NCBI RefSeq assembly: GCF_025452095.1
Contig: NZ_CP104877.1
Span: 4,154,001 to 4,218,000 of the forward strand
DNA length: 64,000 nucleotides
Reading direction: 5' to 3'
Origin: Paenarthrobacter sp. JL.01a
GTDB lineage: Bacteria > Actinomycetota > Actinomycetes > Actinomycetales > Micrococcaceae
Below are positions 45,090 to 53,547 of this stretch, piece after piece (position 1 is the stretch's first letter; each line of letters begins with the position of its first letter). A program made the translations under genes and the position numbers. The notes beneath the pieces are model-generated. The model was not told the origin of the DNA and did not search any database. It saw nothing but the letters and a program-made list of their open reading frames with translations.

Positions 45090-45815
45090 ATGCCTACCCT
45101 TGACCGACCCACCCGCATCGGCATGATTGTGCCGTCCTCCAACACCTGCCTTGAACCGCAGACGTACCGGATTCTCGGCGAGCGCCGGGACGTCACCGTC
45201 CACTCCACGCGCATTCCCGTCACCCGCATTGCCCTGGATGATTCCTCGGACAAGCAATTCGATGCCACCGTGATGCGCGACGCCGCGGAACTCCTCGCCA
45301 CCGCGAATGTGGATGTCATCGCTTGGAACGGGACCTCGGGTTCCTGGCTTGGAGCTGAACACGACCACGCGATCGTCCGCGAGATCACCGAAGCCACCGG
45401 CATCCCCGCCACCACCTCGACTCTGGCCTATCTGGCCGCATTTGAGGCGTTCAGCACCGAGCGGATTGGGCTCTTCACCCCGTACACGGCGGACGTGAAC
45501 GACGCCGTGATCGCTTCCTACGCCCGAGAGGGCATCAAAACCATAGACCACAGGCATCTGGATCTCAGCGACAACGAATCTTTTGCCCGGGTGACGGACC
45601 AGGAGATGCTGCCCGGCTCCCTCGAACTGGCCGCATCGCATCCGGATGCCTTGGTGTACCTCTGCACCAACCTGTACGGCGCCAACATCACGGCGGAGGT
45701 GGAGGCCCGCACCGGAGTACCCGTTCTCGATTCCGTGGCGGTCACCCTCTGGCATGCCCTGAAGCTGGCCGGGGCACCGCTGCTGGACCCGAAGTGGGGC
45801 CGGCTGCTGGCATAG
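45090..45815 (+). CDS. Maleate isomerase / arylmalonate decarboxylase-like protein
   Basis: A 241-residue member of the Asp/Glu racemase fold. IGMIVPSSNTCLEPQ is the maleate isomerase-type N terminus. Maleate isomerases use two cysteines. Here the first site reads IAWNGTSGSW (Gly), while the second cysteine is present in LVYLCTNLYG. A Gly/single-Cys pair is the arrangement of arylmalonate decarboxylase. TPYTADVNDAVI is also shared with that group. It follows the amidohydrolase by nine bases, with AAGGAG before the ATG. A decarboxylase, isomerase or racemase role is possible. Confidence 0.8.
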   Translation: MPTLDRPTRIGMIVPSSNTCLEPQTYRILGERRDVTVHSTRIPVTRIALDDSSDKQFDATVMRDAAELLATANVDVIAWNGTSGSWLGAEHDHAIVREITEATGIPATTSTLAYLAAFEAFSTERIGLFTPYTADVNDAVIASYAREGIKTIDHRHLDLSDNESFARVTDQEMLPGSLELAASHPDALVYLCTNLYGANITAEVEARTGVPVLDSVAVTLWHALKLAGAPLLDPKWGRLLA

Positions 45816-45855
45816 GGCGTCAGGGCGGCCCTCGGGCAACTCCTTCGGGATCGTC

Positions 45856-46203
45856 TCAGTCCTTGTCGATCAGCTCGAGGAGCTTGCCCAGGGCGTCCCG
45901 GATGTCGTCGTAGTCGTTCTGGCCGGCGCGGCTTTCCGCAGAGATGACTCCACAGCGGTGGATCTTCGTGAAATCGCCGATCGGGAACTTGTAGTGGCCC
46001 TTTTGGTCGTCGGGGTGGTCGTCGTCGACGCCGAGGTACCACTTGCCGTAGTCAACGAAATCGTGCTTGTCCAGGAAGGCGTTCTCCTCCTTGGTGGAGG
46101 GTGCGTGCTCGCTCCAGTCATCACGTTCGTCCTTGACAGCCTTGCCGTCGCGGATGAGGTGCTTTGCGTTCTCGAATGCCTTCTTGTTGAGTTTCACGGC
46201 CAT
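45856..46203 (-). CDS. Conserved actinobacterial hypothetical protein
   Basis: A 115-residue soluble protein starting MAVKLNKKAFENAKHLIRDG. It contains DDWSEHAPSTKEENAFL, YGKWYLGVDDDHP and HYKFPIGDFTKIHRCGV, with SAESRAGQNDYDDI near the end. The same pattern is familiar from small proteins widespread in Actinobacteria (of the DUF6582 type, as far as I can recall), with no known function. It is acidic, with one Cys. It faces the end of the hydantoinase-type operon and probably has its own promoter in the 120-base gap upstream. Confidence 0.75.
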   Translation of the reverse strand: MAVKLNKKAFENAKHLIRDGKAVKDERDDWSEHAPSTKEENAFLDKHDFVDYGKWYLGVDDDHPDDQKGHYKFPIGDFTKIHRCGVISAESRAGQNDYDDIRDALGKLLELIDKD

Positions 46204-46322
46204 TTCTCAACCCTCGATTCGGAGTGCATTGGTAAAAGGACAGGATGCTTCTCACCTTTCACCATATGCCGATGGCCCACCACTCCGAAAGCGTCGGCGC
46301 CGCAGGAAGCAGTAGCCCAGCC

Positions 46323-46577
46323 CTATTTGAGGAGCCGCACCCTGATGCCCGTGCCCCGCTCCTTCAGGACCATCCGGCGGCCGATGGGCCCTTTCTGCCG
46401 AAGCCACAGGACATTGCCATCAAAGGTCACTGCATCCACGATGCCTTCGTCCACGATTTCCTTTCCCCGAAGGATCTGGACAGTTTGGCCCGCGAGCAAC
46501 TTCCAGTCGGACACCCGTTTTCCGACAGCCCGGTCAAAACGCGCCCCGAACAGCGAATTGTTCCCACCCTCTTGCAA
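46323..46577 (-). CDS. Small hypothetical protein, TTG start
   Basis: An 84-residue protein. The TTG at 46577 is preceded by GAGGAG at seven bases, which is much better than an upstream ATG at 46655. The sequence VSDWKLLAGQTVQILRGKEI then VDEGIVDAVTFDGNVLWLRQ reads as a small beta-barrel, such as an SH3- or KOW-like fold. No family is assigned. The product is basic, so nucleic-acid binding is conceivable but not shown. Confidence 0.55.
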   Translation of the reverse strand: MQEGGNNSLFGARFDRAVGKRVSDWKLLAGQTVQILRGKEIVDEGIVDAVTFDGNVLWLRQKGPIGRRMVLKERGTGIRVRLLK

Positions 46578-46687
46578 CGGATCACTCCTCGCGTCTACAA
46601 AACCCTTTACAGAAGGTGTGCCGCCAACGCGGAAATTCTGACGCGATTCCCCCACTTATTTAATTTATGTCCACAACTTAATAGGCT

Positions 46688-48061
46688 TCACAGCGCCTTC
46701 ACCGCGCCAAGCACCTTGGTCAGGGAGTCCTTGGCATCGCCGAACAACAACGTCGTTTGGGGTTCGTACAGGAGATCGTTCTCAATGCCGGCGAAGCCGG
46801 GGCGCATGGAACGCTTGAGGAACACCACTTGCCGGGCATCGGCGACCTCCAGGATGGGCATCCCGTAGATGGGCGAGCCCGAAGTGGTCTTGGCCGCGGG
46901 ATTCACCACATCGTTGGCGCCCACCACCAGGGCGACGTCGGCGGTCTTGAATTCGGAGTTGATGTCGCCCATCTCCTTCAGCGACTCGTATGGCACGTTC
47001 GCCTCCGCCAGCAGCACGTTCATATGCCCCGGCATGCGTCCGGCCACGGGATGGATGGCGAAATCCACTTCAGTTCCGCGGGATTCCAACGCCAACGCAA
47101 GCTCTGCTGCCGTGTGCTGCCCCTGCGCCACGGCCAGTCCGTAGCCGGGCACGATGATCACCCGTTGTGCATAGCCAAGGAGCACTGCCACGTCCTCTGC
47201 GCTCGACGAGCGCACTGGACGCTCGCTCACTGCGGTGGATCCTGCCGTCGAACCTCCCTTGAAGGCGCCAAACAGGATGCCGGCAACGCTGCGGCCCATG
47301 GCCGCAGCCATGGCCCGGGTGAGGATGGTGCCCGAGGCGCCCACCAACGTTCCGGCGACCACCAACAGCACGTTCCCCAGCACCAGGCCCGAAGCGGCCA
47401 CGGCCAAGCCGGTAAAAGCGTTGAGCAGCGAAATCACGATCGGCACGTCGGCGCCGCCCACCGGAAGGACCAGAAGGACACCAGCCACGAGTCCCAGCAG
47501 CAGCAACACCCAAGCCCAGCCTGGCGCCCCGCTGGCAATAACCACCACACCAGCAGCAACAGCCGCCAGTAACACCACAGCCATCAGCACCGGAAGCCCC
47601 GGAAAGGTGACAGGCCGCGTGGTCATGATCCCCTGCAGCTTGCCAAAAGTGACAGCCGAGCCGGCGAACGACACCGCGCCAACCAGCAACGTGAACACAA
47701 TGGCCAGGCGCACCCACGGGTCCTCCGTGTGGGGCAGCTCAAGCAGGGCAACCAATGCGGCCGCACCGCCGCCGACGCCGTTGAACAAGGCAACAAGCTG
47801 CGGCATCTGGGTCATTTGCACACGTCGTGCCACCGGTGCTGCGATCCCGGAGCCCACCACGATCGCCCCGAGGATCCACGGAATGTTGTCCAGCTTCACG
47901 GACAGGAAGACTGTCAGTACAGCCACCAGCGCCCCGAACGCGCCAATCAGGTTGCCGCGGCGTGCGGTCTTCGGCGAGCTGAGCCCCTTCAGCGCGAGGA
48001 TGAAACACACCGCCGCCCCGAGGTACAGGAGGGCGGTCCACGTCGGGTTCATGAGCGTCAC
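46688..48061 (-). CDS. pntB: NAD(P) transhydrogenase subunit beta
   Basis: A 457-residue proton-translocating transhydrogenase beta subunit. The first half carries about eight membrane helices (LYLGAAVCFILALKGLSSPK, FNGVGGGAAALVALLE). The C-terminal NADP(H) domain has VIIVPGYGLAVAQGQHTAAEL, IHPVAGRMPGHMNVLLAEA, GANDVVNPAA and the terminal IENDLLYEPQTTLLFGDAK. It starts with GTG in a GTGA overlap with pntAB. A Met three codons later is a possible alternative. With PntAA and PntAB it couples proton flow to reduction of NADP by NADH. Confidence 0.95.
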   Translation of the reverse strand: MTLMNPTWTALLYLGAAVCFILALKGLSSPKTARRGNLIGAFGALVAVLTVFLSVKLDNIPWILGAIVVGSGIAAPVARRVQMTQMPQLVALFNGVGGGAAALVALLELPHTEDPWVRLAIVFTLLVGAVSFAGSAVTFGKLQGIMTTRPVTFPGLPVLMAVVLLAAVAAGVVVIASGAPGWAWVLLLLGLVAGVLLVLPVGGADVPIVISLLNAFTGLAVAASGLVLGNVLLVVAGTLVGASGTILTRAMAAAMGRSVAGILFGAFKGGSTAGSTAVSERPVRSSSAEDVAVLLGYAQRVIIVPGYGLAVAQGQHTAAELALALESRGTEVDFAIHPVAGRMPGHMNVLLAEANVPYESLKEMGDINSEFKTADVALVVGANDVVNPAAKTTSGSPIYGMPILEVADARQVVFLKRSMRPGFAGIENDLLYEPQTTLLFGDAKDSLTKVLGAVKAL

Positions 48062-48399
48062 GGTCGGCGTCCCTCTGCTGCCCGGCCTGCCTTCCCCACC
48101 GGGTTAACGTCCGACGGCGGTCGCCGCCTTCCGTGGAACATCTCCAGCATGCGGTCTGTCACCACGAAGCCACCGACGAGGTTGGCCGTCGCGAGGACCA
48201 CGGCCAGGAGCGCGATAACCAGGACCCAGATGTCAGCCGCCTGTCCCGCCACGATGATCGCGCCCACCAGGATGATGCCGTGGATGGCGTTGGCCCCGGA
48301 CATCAGAGGCGTGTGCAGGGTGCTGGAGACCTTGGAGACCACCTCGAATCCCACGAAAACCGCCAGCACTGTGATCGTCAGCAAGCTCAGGCCATCCAT
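48058..48399 (-). CDS. pntAB: NAD(P) transhydrogenase subunit alpha, membrane part
   Basis: A 113-residue protein with three to four helices: LTITVLAVFVGFEVVSKVSS, then TLHTPLMSGANAIHGIILVGA and LVIALLAVVLATANLVGGF. It is the separate membrane part of the alpha subunit in three-subunit transhydrogenases. GGAAGGAG lies eight bases before the ATG. It overlaps pntAA by one base and pntB by four. Confidence 0.95.
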   Translation of the reverse strand: MDGLSLLTITVLAVFVGFEVVSKVSSTLHTPLMSGANAIHGIILVGAIIVAGQAADIWVLVIALLAVVLATANLVGGFVVTDRMLEMFHGRRRPPSDVNPVGKAGRAAEGRRP

Positions 48400-49586
48400 C
48401 AGTGTGCTCCTTCCGATCCATGTACTTCCCCGGCCGTCTCCCCGGCGAGCGCCGCGAGAGCTTCCGCCGTGGGCGCGTGCCGGATGACGCCGTCGTGCGT
48501 CAAGCAGGTGCCTGACACCACTTCGTCGTCGAAATCAAGGGCGACCACCCCGTCCTTCGTGATGAGCGCAAGCAGGTTGGAGACGTTCTTGGCGAAGAGA
48601 CGGGAGGCATCGGCGGGCATGGCGGACGCGGGATCCTTGAGGCCGACCAGCGTGATGGTGCCCTGGCCGTCAGCGGTGGGGATGTGCTGGTCCTGCCCGG
48701 GAATGACGCCCTCCACGTTGCCGCCGGACTCCGCCGCGAGGTCCACTACCACGGACCCGGCGCGCATGCCCTGCACCATTTCGCGACTCACCAGCAGCGG
48801 CGCACGCCTGCCGGGAACTGCCGCGGTGGTGATGAGGACGTCTGCTTGGGCAACGTGCGGGGCGAGGAGGGCCCGCTGCAGCGCACCCCGATCGGCACTG
48901 AGCTCGCGGGCGTATCCTCCCGAGGCCTCGGCGGTTTCGAGGTCGAGTTTGATGAAGGTGCCACCCATTGACGCGACCTCGTCGGCCGAGGCTGGTCTGA
49001 TGTCGTTGGCCGAGACGCGGGCCCCAAGGCGCTTGGCCGTGCCGATCGCCTGCAGCCCGGCCACACCTGCGCCCAAAACGAGCACGCGGGCCGGCGGGAT
49101 GGTCCCCGCGGCGGTCATGTACAGGGGAAAGAACCGGGGCAGGCGCATTGCTGCTTCGAGAACACAACGGTAGCCGGCAACGAGGGCCTGCGAGGTCAGC
49201 GCATCCATCGACTGTGCCCGGGAAATGCGGGGCACCAGCTCAAGCGCGAACGACGTGATGCCACCTTGGGCGAGCGCGCGGACGGTGGGCAACTCCGACG
49301 ACGGCGACCCCAGCCCCACGGTGACGGCGCCCCGGCGTAGGGCTCCCGCCGTCGTCGGATCCATGGGACGAACGTGGCAGTAGATGTCGAGCGTGCCGAG
49401 GTCCAGGGAAGGGACGACGGCGGCACCGGCGTTTTGGTAGTCGGCGTCGCTGTGGCCGGAGGCGACGCCGGCACCTGACTCGATCTCGACGTCAAGTCCC
49501 AGCCCCGTCAGTTGTTTGACGGTTTCCGGGGTGGCCGCCACCCGCCGCTCGCCGTCGAGCGCCTCGCGTGCAATGCCTGCTTTCAA
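48399..49586 (-). CDS. pntAA: NAD(P) transhydrogenase subunit alpha, NAD-binding part
   Basis: A 395-residue soluble NAD(H)-binding subunit related to alanine dehydrogenase. It begins MKAGIAREALDGERRVAATP, with LELVPRISRAQSMDALTSQA in the middle. The NAD fold is VLVLGAGVAGLQAIGTAKRLGA. LITTAAVPGRRAPLLVSREM and VVDLAAESGGNVEG follow. The start codon is TTG after GAGAGGGG. It is first of the three-gene pnt operon. Confidence 0.95.
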   Translation of the reverse strand: MKAGIAREALDGERRVAATPETVKQLTGLGLDVEIESGAGVASGHSDADYQNAGAAVVPSLDLGTLDIYCHVRPMDPTTAGALRRGAVTVGLGSPSSELPTVRALAQGGITSFALELVPRISRAQSMDALTSQALVAGYRCVLEAAMRLPRFFPLYMTAAGTIPPARVLVLGAGVAGLQAIGTAKRLGARVSANDIRPASADEVASMGGTFIKLDLETAEASGGYARELSADRGALQRALLAPHVAQADVLITTAAVPGRRAPLLVSREMVQGMRAGSVVVDLAAESGGNVEGVIPGQDQHIPTADGQGTITLVGLKDPASAMPADASRLFAKNVSNLLALITKDGVVALDFDDEVVSGTCLTHDGVIRHAPTAEALAALAGETAGEVHGSEGAH

Positions 49587-49668
49587 CGCCGCCCCTCTCC
49601 GGAACCGACCAGAACGTGGTTGCCACGAGTTTATGCACGCGGGCGGGACGGCGATAGGCGTAGGGAGG

Positions 49669-49721
49669 TTTGAAAATGTTCGAATTCTGGAATTCGCGCA
49701 CCGAGGGCGGGAACATTGTTC
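49669..49721 (+). promoter_or_regulatory. Candidate operators of the propeller regulon, site 1
   Basis: TTTGAAAATGTTCGAA (49669-49684) differs by one base from the sequence upstream of the ABC binding protein gene (56945-56960). A perfect palindrome GAACATTGTTC follows at 49711-49721. Both lie before the first propeller gene. Confidence 0.55.
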
Positions 49722-49805
49722 GCAGGTGCCCTGAACGTATCCGGAACGTCTCGGAAGCTACCACCCCCTGGACCCCCAACGGGATACTCAACGAGGAGAC
49801 CTTCC

Positions 49806-51821
49806 ATGTCCTTTTCCCTGAATCGTCGTCAGTTGCTGCAGACCGGCGGAGTCGCCGGATTGGCCACCGCCTTCGCTTCAATGTCTTCCGGAACGGCCAA
49901 CGCCGCCCGGCCTTTGAACGCCTCAGGTCCGCAGATCACTGACCTCGGACCCGCCGTCGTGCAGTTCTCGCTGATGAGTTCGCTCCTGGTGGGCGATACC
50001 GTGTACATCGGTTCGCGGAACCTGAATCCCGTCCGGATCATCGGCTACCACCTGCCCACTGGGCGGGTGACATCCCGGACGGATCTGGGCTCGGGTTACA
50101 GCATCCAGGCCCTTGCCGCCGATCCGGGCGGCCGGTACCTCTACGCCGGCGTGCTGCGGGACGGCATCGACGGCAAGCCGAACATTTACCGTTGGGACTT
50201 GAGCACGCCCTCCTCTCCAGCGGTGGGCGTAGGTGAAACGGGCGATCGCGATATCCGCGCCCTTGCAGTAGCGCCCGACGGCAAGGTGTACGCGGCCGGT
50301 GGCGGTGTCACGACGACTGCCCCGTCCTTGTGGGAATACGATCCCGCCACGAACGCCACCACCAGTTGGGGGATCCCCGACCCGGGCGCCACCATCGCCC
50401 AGGCCGTTGCCGCCACGGCGGGCTACGTGTACTTCGGCACCGGAAGCACGCTCGGCGGAGGCAACGGATCCGGTCCTGGGCGCTTGTTCGCCTTTGACCG
50501 GACCACGAAGGCGTTCACCAACATCCTCCCAGCGGAGGTCGCAGCCGGGGTTTCGGTCACCTCGCTCAGTGTGCTCGATGGACAGCTCGGCGTTGGCGTG
50601 AAGGGGCCGGGGAAGTCCGTGCTGATCAACCTCGCGGACCACTCGAAGTACACGATCATCGCCAAGACCGGAGTCATGTTCCGGCAGCTGGGAAATCAGG
50701 TCTTCTTCGTCAAGGAACCGGGCGTGTGGGCCTACAACATGACCACCAAAAAGATCACGCAGATCCTTACCGAGGATGTTGGTGCAATGTGGGGCCTGGA
50801 TGTCTATCTCGGCAAGGCGCTGACGGTTTCCTCCTACGACGTGATCGAGATCGACCCCGTGGCCAGGACCGCGGTGAAGCACGATCTCACCGAGGCCGGA
50901 GCGCCGGGTGGGCCGCAGCTTTGCATGGGCCTGGCCGCAGGTGCCGGGGATGTCTACGTAGGCGGGACCGGCGTGATCGCACGGCACCAACTGGCTTCGG
51001 ATAGCGTCTCCTATCTTCGTGCCACCGGTGAAGCGAAGGATTCCGTGGTCGTGGGTGGTGTGCTGTTCACAGGACAGTACAACTCCCGCGGAATCCTCGC
51101 CTACGATCCCACCACCGGCCAACTCCCCTACCAGGTTGCTGCGCTTCCAACCGGGCAGAACAGGCCATTGGATGTTTGCTGGGACGCCGTCAACGGCCTG
51201 GTGATCGCCGGCGCCCAGAACGACACCGGCGGCGGTGGTTGTTTCGCGGCCTACAACCCCGCGACTACGCAGGTCATCACCAAAGTGAACCCGATCGACG
51301 ACCTCCAAATGGTCCGTGCGGTGGCCACCCGGAACGGCGTGGCATACCTTGGCGGCGACAACATCTACGCCAACGGCCCACGCAGCACCGTGGTGGCTTG
51401 GGATCCAGTGGCCAATCAGGAATTGTGGCGTATCGATCCTGGCCAGACCGCGGGCATCGCCGCCATGGCCGTCCAGGGAAAGTACCTCTACGGCATGTCG
51501 CGTCGTGCGGCGGGCCTGTTCGTCGTCGACCTTGAGACCCGGCAAGTGGTCCACCGTGGCGACCTCAGCAGCGTGTGCACCGACTTCGGCGCCCTGCAGG
51601 TCAGCCGCGGCATTGTGTACGGAGTCTCGGACACCACCGTTTTCCGCATCGACCCCATGACGTTCGCTGTGACCGTGGTGGTGGCCGGCATCAATGGCGG
51701 CTGGTACAGCGGCCCACACATCACCGCGGATGAGGACGGCCTCCTGTACACGCTGCAAGGACCCAACCTCGTCCGGATCGATGACCAGCAGGCCATGCAG
51801 ACGCTGCGTCGAGCTCGATAA
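49806..51821 (+). CDS. Tat-exported beta-propeller protein (paralogue 1)
   Basis: A 671-residue exported protein. The signal MSFSLNRRQLLQTGGVAGLA has the twin-arginine motif and ends in TANAARP, so it is exported folded. The mature part consists of repeated beta-propeller blades with YLYAGVLRDG, GKVYAAGGG, YVYFGTGS, DVYVGGTGVIARH, GVAYLGGD and LLYTLQGPNLVRID strands, in the style of PQQ/WD40-like proteins. No catalytic motif is recognised. GAGGAG precedes the ATG. It is the first gene of an operon with nagB and a CPBP protease, and is strongly similar throughout to the gene at 54764. It may bind a glycan. Confidence 0.8.
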   Translation: MSFSLNRRQLLQTGGVAGLATAFASMSSGTANAARPLNASGPQITDLGPAVVQFSLMSSLLVGDTVYIGSRNLNPVRIIGYHLPTGRVTSRTDLGSGYSIQALAADPGGRYLYAGVLRDGIDGKPNIYRWDLSTPSSPAVGVGETGDRDIRALAVAPDGKVYAAGGGVTTTAPSLWEYDPATNATTSWGIPDPGATIAQAVAATAGYVYFGTGSTLGGGNGSGPGRLFAFDRTTKAFTNILPAEVAAGVSVTSLSVLDGQLGVGVKGPGKSVLINLADHSKYTIIAKTGVMFRQLGNQVFFVKEPGVWAYNMTTKKITQILTEDVGAMWGLDVYLGKALTVSSYDVIEIDPVARTAVKHDLTEAGAPGGPQLCMGLAAGAGDVYVGGTGVIARHQLASDSVSYLRATGEAKDSVVVGGVLFTGQYNSRGILAYDPTTGQLPYQVAALPTGQNRPLDVCWDAVNGLVIAGAQNDTGGGGCFAAYNPATTQVITKVNPIDDLQMVRAVATRNGVAYLGGDNIYANGPRSTVVAWDPVANQELWRIDPGQTAGIAAMAVQGKYLYGMSRRAAGLFVVDLETRQVVHRGDLSSVCTDFGALQVSRGIVYGVSDTTVFRIDPMTFAVTVVVAGINGGWYSGPHITADEDGLLYTLQGPNLVRIDDQQAMQTLRRAR

Positions 51822-51844
51822 CCAATAACAAGGGAGAACAGTCC

Positions 51845-52630
51845 ATGGCAGAAGTCATCATCGTCCGTGACCAGGAAGAGGCGGGAAGCATCGCAGCGTC
51901 CCTGGTCGTCGAGCAGCTGCAGCGCAAACCCGATACCGTCCTGGGACTGGCCACGGGCTCCACGCCTCTGTCCACTTATGCTGCTCTGGCCGCAACAATC
52001 CGGGACATGGGGCTGGACGTTTCACAGGTGCGTGGCTTCGCCTTGGACGAGTATCTGGGAGTGCCACCGGAGCACCCGCAGAGCTACCGCTCCGTCATCA
52101 CGTCCGAAGTGGTTGTGCCGCTGGGGCTGACGCCATCCTTGATCCATACCCCTCGCGGTTTCGGGACGGGCGTCCAGGCTTCCGGGGACGAATACGAGTC
52201 CGCCATCCTCGCGGCCGGTGGCATCGACATTCAGATCCTGGGCATCGGCACCAACGGGCACGTGGGCTTCAATGAGCCGGGGTCCTCCCTTGCCTCGACC
52301 ACGCGGATCAAAGCATTGGCTGCACAGACACGGGCGGACAACGCCAGGTTCTTCGGCTCTCCCGGGGACGTGCCCACTCACTGCGTCACCCAGGGCCTCG
52401 GCACCATTCAGCGTGCCAGGCAGCTGGTTCTGCTCGCGTTTGGACCCGCCAAGGCATCGGCCGTCGCTGCCGCCCTGGATGGTCCGGTTTCGGCGTCAGT
52501 CCCTGGTTCCATCGTCCAGCTCCACCCTCGTGCAACGGTGATCGTCGACGAGGAAGCAGCCGCCCTGCTGCAGCACGCCGATTACCACCGGATGGCCCGT
52601 GCCGGGGTGGCCGGGCTCGGGCTCGGGTAA
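51845..52630 (+). CDS. nagB: Glucosamine-6-phosphate deaminase
   Basis: A 261-residue enzyme converting glucosamine-6-phosphate to fructose-6-phosphate and ammonia. LGLATGSTPLSTYAALA is the phosphate-binding loop, GFALDEYLGVP carries the catalytic Asp, and GIGTNGHVGFNEPGSS the catalytic His/Glu. THCVTQGLGTI is also conserved. GGGAG precedes the ATG. It follows the propeller gene by 23 bases. nagA and a kinase are absent nearby, so they must be elsewhere or the substrate arrives phosphorylated by another route. It points to amino-sugar use by this regulon. Confidence 0.95.
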   Translation: MAEVIIVRDQEEAGSIAASLVVEQLQRKPDTVLGLATGSTPLSTYAALAATIRDMGLDVSQVRGFALDEYLGVPPEHPQSYRSVITSEVVVPLGLTPSLIHTPRGFGTGVQASGDEYESAILAAGGIDIQILGIGTNGHVGFNEPGSSLASTTRIKALAAQTRADNARFFGSPGDVPTHCVTQGLGTIQRARQLVLLAFGPAKASAVAAALDGPVSASVPGSIVQLHPRATVIVDEEAAALLQHADYHRMARAGVAGLGLG

Positions 52631-52683
52631 GTTTGGAGGACCGGTTTCCAGCAGAGAGAACGGCGCAAAAGGGGGCAATACAA

Positions 52684-53505
52684 ATGGGGTACCTAGGCAC
52701 GTCTCGGTGGAAGCTTTTTTGGGAAAAGGGTGGATGGTGGCGGGCTGCGCTGCTGGCAGTCGCGTACGTCATCCTCTACAACCTGTGTTCCTTGGCCTTC
52801 GGGCCGCTGCTCGGTGAAATCTCCGATCCCGAAGGCGCCGGGTTCATTCTTGTTGTGTACGCACTGCCAATCCTGGTGGGCTGCATCCTGCTGGTTCTTT
52901 TCGGATGGTCCGTGGGCTGGCTTCGAGAGCTCTTTGCGCGCCAGCCGATCGGTGGCCGCGGGTGGATGTGGATCGCCGTCGTCGCAGTCTTGGCGTTCAA
53001 CTTCCTCCGCTTCGCCACGATTGACTACACCGCCATTGGCTTCGATGTCATCGCCACATGGCTGCTTGCGGGCCTGTTTATAGGCTTCGCTGAAGAGACG
53101 CTGACCCGTGGATTCGTCATCAGGCTCCTTCGCAGGGCACGGTACCGGGAAATCGTGGTGGCCGTCATCTCCGCGGCAGTGTTCGCGGGATTGCACGCCA
53201 CCAACCTGCTCTCCGGGCAGTCTTTGTTCGTCACAGCCTTCCAGTTGCTGTACACGTTCGCCTTCGGCATCTGCATGTATCTGGCTTACAGGCTGACTGG
53301 CCGCTTGATTGTGCCCATCCTGCTGCACGCCAGCACCGATCCCAGCATTTTCCTGCAGACCGCACACGCCGTGGACGGCCCGCTCACCGCGATTGCCGGG
53401 CTGGGGAACATCGTGGTGATCGTCGTGGGTCTGGTGTCGTTGTTCTTCATCCGTGGACGTGTGGACGCGCCGGAGGTGGAGACGGTGCTACAGCCTCAGC
53501 GCTAG
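52684..53505 (+). CDS. CPBP family intramembrane metalloprotease
   Basis: A 273-residue membrane protein with about seven helices. The CPBP (Abi/Rce1-like) motifs are present: EETLTRGFVIRLLRR (EExxxR), VFAGLHATNLL (FxxxH) and ILLHASTDPS (HxxxD-type). These ligate zinc in the membrane. AAAGGGGG lies nine bases before the chosen ATG. A Met 17 codons upstream is less likely. It is third in the propeller-nagB operon. Its substrate is unknown. A role in processing or protecting the exported system is a guess. Confidence 0.88.
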   Translation: MGYLGTSRWKLFWEKGGWWRAALLAVAYVILYNLCSLAFGPLLGEISDPEGAGFILVVYALPILVGCILLVLFGWSVGWLRELFARQPIGGRGWMWIAVVAVLAFNFLRFATIDYTAIGFDVIATWLLAGLFIGFAEETLTRGFVIRLLRRARYREIVVAVISAAVFAGLHATNLLSGQSLFVTAFQLLYTFAFGICMYLAYRLTGRLIVPILLHASTDPSIFLQTAHAVDGPLTAIAGLGNIVVIVVGLVSLFFIRGRVDAPEVETVLQPQR

Positions 53506-53547
53506 GGGCTCCGTGGGTAGGGAGAGGGGTAGTGCGCGCCCAAGCCC

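Noticed and set aside
49923..51758. 611-codon frame opposite propeller 1
   Set aside because: Antisense shadow. The plus strand has a Tat signal, binding site and full homology to paralogue 2.
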